Made by a program: the position numbers and the translations under genes. Source: Alphaproteobacteria bacterium (GTDB taxonomy: Bacteria; Pseudomonadota; Alphaproteobacteria; Geminicoccales; Geminicoccaceae). From it: a stretch of DNA of 5,476 nucleotides. The notes beneath the pieces were generated by a model. That model was given only the letters and a program-made list of their open reading frames with translations. It did no database searches and was not told the origin of the DNA. The stretch spans positions 1 through 5,476 of the forward strand of contig JALSGW010000063.1 of the NCBI GenBank assembly GCA_026982585.1, in the 5' to 3' direction. Every line of letters starts with the position of its first letter. The first letter of the stretch is position 1. Below are positions 1 through 5,476 of this stretch, piece after piece.

Positions 1-2331
1 GAGCTCGCCGACCTGGCCCAGCAGCGGGACCAGCTGGCCCGCGAGCGAACCTCCCTGGAACAGCGTCTCCAACAACTCGCAGCGGAGCGAGACCGGCTCG
101 CCGCGGAGGTGGACCGGCTGAAGGGCCGCCTGGCCGAGGGCGAGCGGCAACGGAAGGCCCTCGAGGAGCGTCTGCGCGACGCCGAGACCGCGCGCGTGCA
201 GTCCGAGGAGCGTGCGGCAGCACTGGCCGGGGAGCTTGAGACGGCACGGCAGGAGCTCGCGCGACTGCGGGAGCAGGAGGCGCGGCTTGTGCGCGAAGGG
301 GAGGAGCTCAGAACCCGGCTCGAAGGCGCGCTCGCCCTGGCCCGCCGCGAATCGGAGCGGCTTGCCGCCGAGAACCGGGCGCTCAGCACCCGCATCGAGG
401 AGCGCAACCAGGCGCTGGCCGAACTCGAGCGGGAGCTGGAGGCGCTCGCCCAGGCCCGGGACCGGCTCCAGGCCGAGCGGGATGCGCTTCGGGCCGAACG
501 GGAGGCGCTTGCGGCATCCAATGCCGAGCTTTCCGAGCGGCTGTCCCGCAGCCAGAGCGAACTCGAAACGCTCAAGGAGCGGCTTGCCCAAGCCGAAGAA
601 GAGATCCGCCGCCTGCGCGAACAGCTGCAACAGAGGGAAGAGCAGCTGCGGGCGCGGGAGGAGGAACGGGACGCCCTCCTTGAAGAGCTCCGCGACCGGG
701 AGATGCGGCTCGCAAGCCTGGAGCGGCGCCTTGCGGGAGAAGCGGCACAGGCCCGCGGACGTGCGGAAGCGCTCGCGCGCGCGCGCGCCGAGCTCGCCGC
801 CCTCGAGGACCGGCTCGCCGCCAGGGAGCAGGCCCTGGCCGCCACCCGCCGGGAGCTGGAAGGGCTTCGGAGCAGGCTTGCCGACGCCGTCCGCGAACGC
901 ACCCGGCTCGAGGAGGAGGTGGCCGCGCTTCAAGCGGCGCGCCGCACCCAGTCCGCGCGGCTCAAAGAGCTCGAAGAGGCGCTCGCGGCGGAGCGCGGGC
1001 TGCGGCTTCGCGAGCGCGCCGAAGGCGACCGACGGCTGCAGCGGGCCGAGTCTCGAGCGCGCGGCCTCGAGGAACGGGTGGCCGCGCTCCAGGCCGAGGT
1101 GCGCAGCATGCGGGCGCGGGCGCTGGAGTTGACGTTGCGGGTGGACGAGCTCGAAGCGATCCGGATGCGGCTGCAGCGGCAGCTCGACCGGCTGGAAGCG
1201 GAACGGGCGCGGCTGTCGGAGGAACGAAGCCGGCTCGACCGCGCGCTGGAGCGGGCCCGCGCGGAGCGGGACGAGCTGCGCGAGGAGCGGCAGCGGCTCG
1301 CCCGCGAGCGGGAGGCGCTCGCGGCTCGGGTCGAACGACTCCTGGACCAGGCGGCCGAGCGGCGGGAGCGGATCGCCGCCCTGAGCCGGCGCGAGGCGGA
1401 GCTCGGGGCGCGAATCCAGGAGCTCGCCGCGACCAAGGAGGGTCTCGAGGCCCGGCGGCGGGAACTCGCACGGGAGCTGGCCCGGGCCGAGGAGACGCGC
1501 AAGCGGCTGCAGAGCGCTCTCGCCGATGCCCGCGCGGAGCTGGCCCGGCTGCGCCGCTCGGCCCTCGAAGCCCGGGAGCTCGCAACACCTCCGGCCCCGG
1601 ACCGCATCGCCCTGCTCCCGCGCCTCGAGGCCCAGGCGGCCGAACTCGCCGCCCTGCGCGTCCGGATCGAGGCCCTCGAGGCCGAGGCCGCCGCCCGGGA
1701 ACAAGAGCTCGCCCGGCTCGCCGCCGAGCGGGATGCGATCCGTGCCCAGCGCGACTCCCTGCGCCGGCTGCTCGCCCAGCGCAAGCTGCCCGATCCCGGG
1801 GCACGCGTGCGCGAGGAGCTGGCGGTCGCCGCCGAGCCCCTGGCGCCGACCCTGGCGGTCCAGGTGGAGGCGGAACGGCGGCGTCGCGGCGAGGGGCTTT
1901 CCGCGGTGCTGGCCTCGCTTCCGGGGGCGGAACCCCTCCCCTATCTCGAGGGTGGCCGCATCGTGCTGCCGGAGGCCTTGCTGTTCGCCCCCGGCGAGAC
2001 CGAACTCTCGGCACCGGCCAAGCGGGTGCTCGCCACCCTGGCGCTGCGCCTCGGCCAGGCGCTGCGCGCGTTGCCCGAGGATCTGCCGTGGGCGCTTCGG
2101 GTGGAAGGCCACAGCGACGACCTGCCGGTGCGCGCCGGCCGCTTTCGCGACAACTGGGAACTCTCGGCGGCGCGGGCGGCCTCCGTGGCGCGCTTTCTGA
2201 TCGCCAAGGGGCTTCCCGCGGAGCGGCTGGTGGTGGCCGGCTACGCCGACACCCGGCCGCGGGTTGCGAACCGGGACGCGGCCTCGCGCCGCCTCAACCG
2301 CCGGGTCGAGCTGCGTCTCGACGTCCTCTGA
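1..2331 (+). CDS. Giant coiled-coil protein with C-terminal MotB/OmpA-type peptidoglycan-binding domain (5' partial)
   Basis: The frame is open from the first base, so the first ATG in view (109) is internal and the true start lies to the left; 776 residues are visible. Residues 1-529 are Glu/Arg/Ala/Leu-rich, contain no proline, aromatic, His or Cys, and show heptad leucines (for example 265, 272, 279, 286, 293). A break at 530-540 (TPPAPDR and a further Pro) is followed by a second coil to about 596 and a linker to about 650. The rest is an OmpA-like domain closest to MotB: EGHSDD (702-707), NWELSAARA (718-726) and a final NRRVEL. Asp706 and Arg725 match the residues that contact the diaminopimelate of peptidoglycan in this family, so wall binding is likely. 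An N-terminal membrane anchor would be expected but is outside the window. MotB itself lacks such a coil, so a flagellar stator role is unlikely; a periplasmic tether or scaffold is my inference. The gene converges on its neighbour. Confidence 0.88.
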   Translation, partial: ELADLAQQRDQLARERTSLEQRLQQLAAERDRLAAEVDRLKGRLAEGERQRKALEERLRDAETARVQSEERAAALAGELETARQELARLREQEARLVREGEELRTRLEGALALARRESERLAAENRALSTRIEERNQALAELERELEALAQARDRLQAERDALRAEREALAASNAELSERLSRSQSELETLKERLAQAEEEIRRLREQLQQREEQLRAREEERDALLEELRDREMRLASLERRLAGEAAQARGRAEALARARAELAALEDRLAAREQALAATRRELEGLRSRLADAVRERTRLEEEVAALQAARRTQSARLKELEEALAAERGLRLRERAEGDRRLQRAESRARGLEERVAALQAEVRSMRARALELTLRVDELEAIRMRLQRQLDRLEAERARLSEERSRLDRALERARAERDELREERQRLAREREALAARVERLLDQAAERRERIAALSRREAELGARIQELAATKEGLEARRRELARELARAEETRKRLQSALADARAELARLRRSALEARELATPPAPDRIALLPRLEAQAAELAALRVRIEALEAEAAAREQELARLAAERDAIRAQRDSLRRLLAQRKLPDPGARVREELAVAAEPLAPTLAVQVEAERRRRGEGLSAVLASLPGAEPLPYLEGGRIVLPEALLFAPGETELSAPAKRVLATLALRLGQALRALPEDLPWALRVEGHSDDLPVRAGRFRDNWELSAARAASVARFLIAKGLPAERLVVAGYADTRPRVANRDAASRRLNRRVELRLDVL

Positions 2332-2332
2332 G

Positions 2333-2358
2333 CCCCTCGCCGCGGCGCTAGCGGGGGG
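2333..2358. terminator. GC-rich hairpin between convergent genes (possible shared terminator)
   Basis: Arms CCCCTCGC (2333-2340) and GCGGGGGG (2351-2358) can form an 8-pair stem with one G-U wobble around a 10-base loop. A smaller palindrome, GCCGCGGC (2339-2346), overlaps it. It fills the 16-base gap between the two convergent stop codons and covers the minus-strand stop. No T-tract follows on either strand, so it is not a classic intrinsic terminator. In DNA this GC-rich such pairing also arises by chance. Confidence 0.25.
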
Positions 2359-4285
2359 TCGTGAAGTCGACGCCATCGTCCGCGCGCAGACGCGGTCCGA
2401 GACCGCGGGGCACGCCGCGCACCAACAGCTGGGTGCGATGATGGCGGGCCTTGCGGGCGAGCGCCCCCAGATGATCGCAGAGAGCCGTGGGATCGCCGCG
2501 CGCCGTGCGCAGGTCCACCACCAGAAGCGGCACGCGCAGCACGCCGAGATCGGGCGGCTCGAGGGTCGGCTCGGCGAGCTGGATCGCCGTCATGGCGCAG
2601 AGATCGCGCACCAGGGCCAGTTGCTGCGCCAGCTTGGGCGCATAGGCGCCGGCCTCCACCTCGGTGAGATTGATCACGATATGGCGCCGCAGCAGATCGG
2701 GAAGCTCCCGCAGGCATTCGAGATAGCGCTGCTGCAGCTGGCGGTGGTGGAAGGTGTGCAGGGAGAGATCCACCACCGCGAGCAGCTGGTCGCGGTCCTC
2801 CTCGGCCTCGAGGGCGAGCCTGTGCTGGGCGAGGATGAAGATATCGTGGTCCAGATGGGCCTCGGGTTCGCGCGCGCCGAGTTCCTTGAGGCGCGCGAGC
2901 AAGTCGCGGGTGCGATCCTCCAACACCAGTAACGCGAGGTGGCCCGGCGAACCGTCCTGACCGTAGACAGCCTCGTATCGCGCCTCGACGTGACGGCGCA
3001 ACAGCTCGGCCACCACCCCATCCCGCTTGGACGGCACGGCGTCGCGTCCCGACCGGAGCCTCTGGGTGAGCGCCTCCCAGATCTCCGTTCGACGATGCTC
3101 GGCGGCCACCCCTTCACCCTGGTCGGCGGTCTGCGGGGAGCTGTCCGCTCGCCCCGGCCGCATCCCGTCCGTCGCGGGTGGCGCTCCGGGTACGATGCCG
3201 AGCAAGGCGGCCTCCACCGCCTCCTCCACGGCAGCGAGACGGCTGCGCAGCTCCGCTTCCGGACGGCGGGGAAACAGCAGCAGGAAACCCTCCGGGGTGG
3301 CAAGGAAGCGCTCATCTGGAGCGAGCTCGCACCGCAGCAGCCGCTCCACCACCGCCCGCACCCGGCGTTCCATCTCCCGCCATCCTTGGGGCGACGCCGT
3401 GCGAGCCGGGGCCAGGGCCAGCGGACACACCACGGCCCCCGGAAACCCGTCCGGACTGTGGCCGCTCACCTCCCGGACCAGCGTCTCGAGCCGGCCCAGG
3501 TCGGCGTGCGCGCCGGCAATCTCGACCTCCTCCACCAACCAGGCGACGAACTGCTCCCGGCCCTCGGCCTCCACCGCCCGCACCCGCAACTCCACGCTGC
3601 GCCCCAAGCCGCCTGCGCTCTCCTCCAGGCCCACGCGCCCGCGCCGTTCAAGCTCGCCCTCTTGGCGCAACTCGTCCAGCATCCGCCCGATCTCAGGACG
3701 GCTCTCGGGGGCGGCGAAATCCATCAGCCGCCTTCCCGACAGGCGATCGGCGGTGCGACCGAGAAGCCGGACCGCGGGCTCGCCCACGCGCCTGATGGCA
3801 CCTTCGCCGTCCATCAACACCACCGGAATCGGCGCGCTCTCGAGCAACGCCTGCATCCGCTGCTCCGCCTGCCGGCACCGTTCCTCGGCCGTCTCGAGCG
3901 CGCGGCGGAGCTCCCTCCGCTCCAGCACGTGGGCGACAATACGGGGCAGGGACAGGAACACCGGGCTCTCCTTCGGCACCCAGTCGGCGGCGCCGGCCCG
4001 AAGCACCCGAGACGCGCACTTGGCATGCTCGGGCTCGGCGAGCACGATGACCGGCACCGGTCGGAAGGCGCCGATCTGCTCCGCAAGCAGCTCCTCTTGC
4101 TCGAGGGCGAGGAGGGCGGTTCCCAACAGCACGCAATCGGGGCGCTCGGCGCGGGCGGCCCGCATGGCGTTTTCGAGACTGTAGGCCGCGGTCAGGTTGA
4201 GACGCAGCGCCTGATTGCGGCCGAACAGGCGCTCCACCGCCGCCACCGCCTCATGCGCATAATCACACATAAGCAGGTGCAGCAT
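2348..4285 (-). CDS. Degenerate receiver-PAS-GGDEF-like-EAL-like signalling protein
   Basis: This is a complete 645-residue protein with no signal peptide or membrane segment, so it is probably cytoplasmic. Residues 1-120 resemble a response-regulator receiver: Asp8 after strand 1 and Lys105 (DWVPK) are kept, but the phospho-Asp position is Gly55 (VLLG) and the switch Thr/Ser is Ala83. A short helix (121-147) leads to a PAS domain (about 145-255, with SAPIPVVLMDGEGAI). Residues 282-362 look like a cyclase-fold remnant in which TPEGFLLLF stands where GGDEF would be. A Pro/Gly-rich linker (365-395) follows. Residues 445-640 resemble an EAL domain without EAL, with VDLS for VNLS, INLTE for EITE, and VRGVP for AEGVE. 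I infer that it neither makes nor degrades cyclic di-GMP and acts by protein contact or ligand sensing. The ATG at 4285 is preceded 9 bases upstream by GGA and is the only ATG that keeps the first strand; an in-frame stop lies further upstream. Confidence 0.85.
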   Translation of the reverse strand: MLHLLMCDYAHEAVAAVERLFGRNQALRLNLTAAYSLENAMRAARAERPDCVLLGTALLALEQEELLAEQIGAFRPVPVIVLAEPEHAKCASRVLRAGAADWVPKESPVFLSLPRIVAHVLERRELRRALETAEERCRQAEQRMQALLESAPIPVVLMDGEGAIRRVGEPAVRLLGRTADRLSGRRLMDFAAPESRPEIGRMLDELRQEGELERRGRVGLEESAGGLGRSVELRVRAVEAEGREQFVAWLVEEVEIAGAHADLGRLETLVREVSGHSPDGFPGAVVCPLALAPARTASPQGWREMERRVRAVVERLLRCELAPDERFLATPEGFLLLFPRRPEAELRSRLAAVEEAVEAALLGIVPGAPPATDGMRPGRADSSPQTADQGEGVAAEHRRTEIWEALTQRLRSGRDAVPSKRDGVVAELLRRHVEARYEAVYGQDGSPGHLALLVLEDRTRDLLARLKELGAREPEAHLDHDIFILAQHRLALEAEEDRDQLLAVVDLSLHTFHHRQLQQRYLECLRELPDLLRRHIVINLTEVEAGAYAPKLAQQLALVRDLCAMTAIQLAEPTLEPPDLGVLRVPLLVVDLRTARGDPTALCDHLGALARKARHHRTQLLVRGVPRGLGPRLRADDGVDFTTPR

Positions 4286-4344
4286 GGGCAGCCATCCGGA
4301 AGAAACGATTTATGTAAACCAAAAATGGATGGAAAAACAAGGTC
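4286..4344 (-). promoter_or_regulatory. AT-rich leader upstream of the signalling gene, probable promoter region
   Basis: The gap between the exporter's stop and the signalling gene's start is the only AT-rich stretch in the window, with minus-strand runs TTGTTTTT, ATTTTTGG and TTTACATAAAT (about 4308-4340). TTGTTT (4335-4340) with TACATA (4311-4316) at 18 bases is one weak -35/-10 pairing, but no pair is close to consensus. GGA at 4295-4297 is a plausible ribosome-binding core, 9 bases before the ATG. A promoter is inferred from base composition and from the terminator just upstream. Confidence 0.3.
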
Positions 4345-4353
4345 GCTCTCGGA

Positions 4354-4363
<10 letters not shown>
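4333..4363 (-). terminator. Likely intrinsic terminator of the ABC exporter gene
   Basis: Read on the minus strand, GCTCTC (4358-4363) pairs perfectly with GAGAGC (4345-4350) around a 7-base loop. After four bases (GACC) comes the T-rich tract TTGTTTTT (4333-4340). The exporter's TGA stop (4354-4356) sits in the loop, so the hairpin overlaps the end of the coding region. The stem is short (6 pairs) and the tract is interrupted by one G, so termination may be partial. If it works, it separates the exporter's transcript from the signalling gene that follows. Confidence 0.5.

Positions 4364-5476
<1,113 letters not shown>

Noticed and set aside
109..111. ATG as the start of the coiled-coil gene
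   Set aside because: The same frame is open and coiled-coil-like from base 1, and no ribosome-binding site precedes this ATG. It is an internal methionine.
472..1737. Exact 15-base repeat GCCGAGCGGGATGCG at 472-486 and 1723-1737
   Set aside because: Both copies encode the common coil string AERDA with the same preferred codons, so low-complexity coding explains it without a duplication or mobile element.
930..2014. Long minus-strand open frames (284 and 350 residues) opposite the coiled-coil gene
   Set aside because: They are Arg/Ser/Ala- or Pro/Arg-rich with no recognisable domain, as expected for mirror frames of a repetitive GC-rich coding sequence. The plus-strand frame has clear heptads and a MotB-type domain.
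4292..4332. Inverted arms CCATCC and GGATGG as an operator
   Set aside because: The arms are only 6 bases and 29 bases apart, too weak to call as a site without conservation data; noted only as part of the AT-rich island.

Overview
This is a very GC-rich window (only one clearly AT-rich patch, around 4301-4340) that looks like a chromosomal piece of a high-GC member of the Pseudomonadota. The basis is the presence of Gram-negative envelope proteins, namely a MotB-type peptidoglycan-binding domain and an MsbA-related exporter, together with a PAS/GGDEF-like/EAL-like signalling protein of a kind I associate with Alphaproteobacteria and high-GC Gammaproteobacteria. I cannot place it more narrowly. 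I see no mobile element, CRISPR array, tRNA or rRNA.

Layout: (1) 1-2331, plus strand, is the 3' part of a gene for a very long coiled-coil protein. It ends in a MotB/OmpA-type peptidoglycan-binding domain, and its start lies left of the window. (2) 2348-4285, minus strand, is a complete gene for a 645-residue multidomain protein: receiver-like, PAS, GGDEF-like and EAL-like. The hallmark catalytic or phosphorylation residues I could locate are mostly replaced. (3) 4354-5476, minus strand, is the 3' part of a gene for a fused permease/ATPase ABC exporter of the MsbA-related type; its start lies right of the window. Genes 1 and 2 converge across a 16-base gap. Genes 3 and 2 are in tandem on the minus strand with 67-68 bases between them. 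This gap holds a likely intrinsic terminator overlapping the stop codon of gene 3, followed by an AT-rich stretch that could carry a separate promoter for gene 2.

The genes do not form an obvious pathway. Two act at the envelope: a cell-wall-anchored rod, and a probable lipid or amphiphile exporter. The third looks like a non-enzymatic (ghost) signalling or scaffold protein. The terminator suggests that the exporter and the signalling protein are at least partly separate transcription units. The most unusual features are the uninterrupted proline-free coiled coil of at least 529 residues in gene 1 and the stacked degeneracy of all four signalling modules in gene 2. I did not find a clear-cut new multi-gene system. 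Similarity statements are from memory of the families, not from searches.
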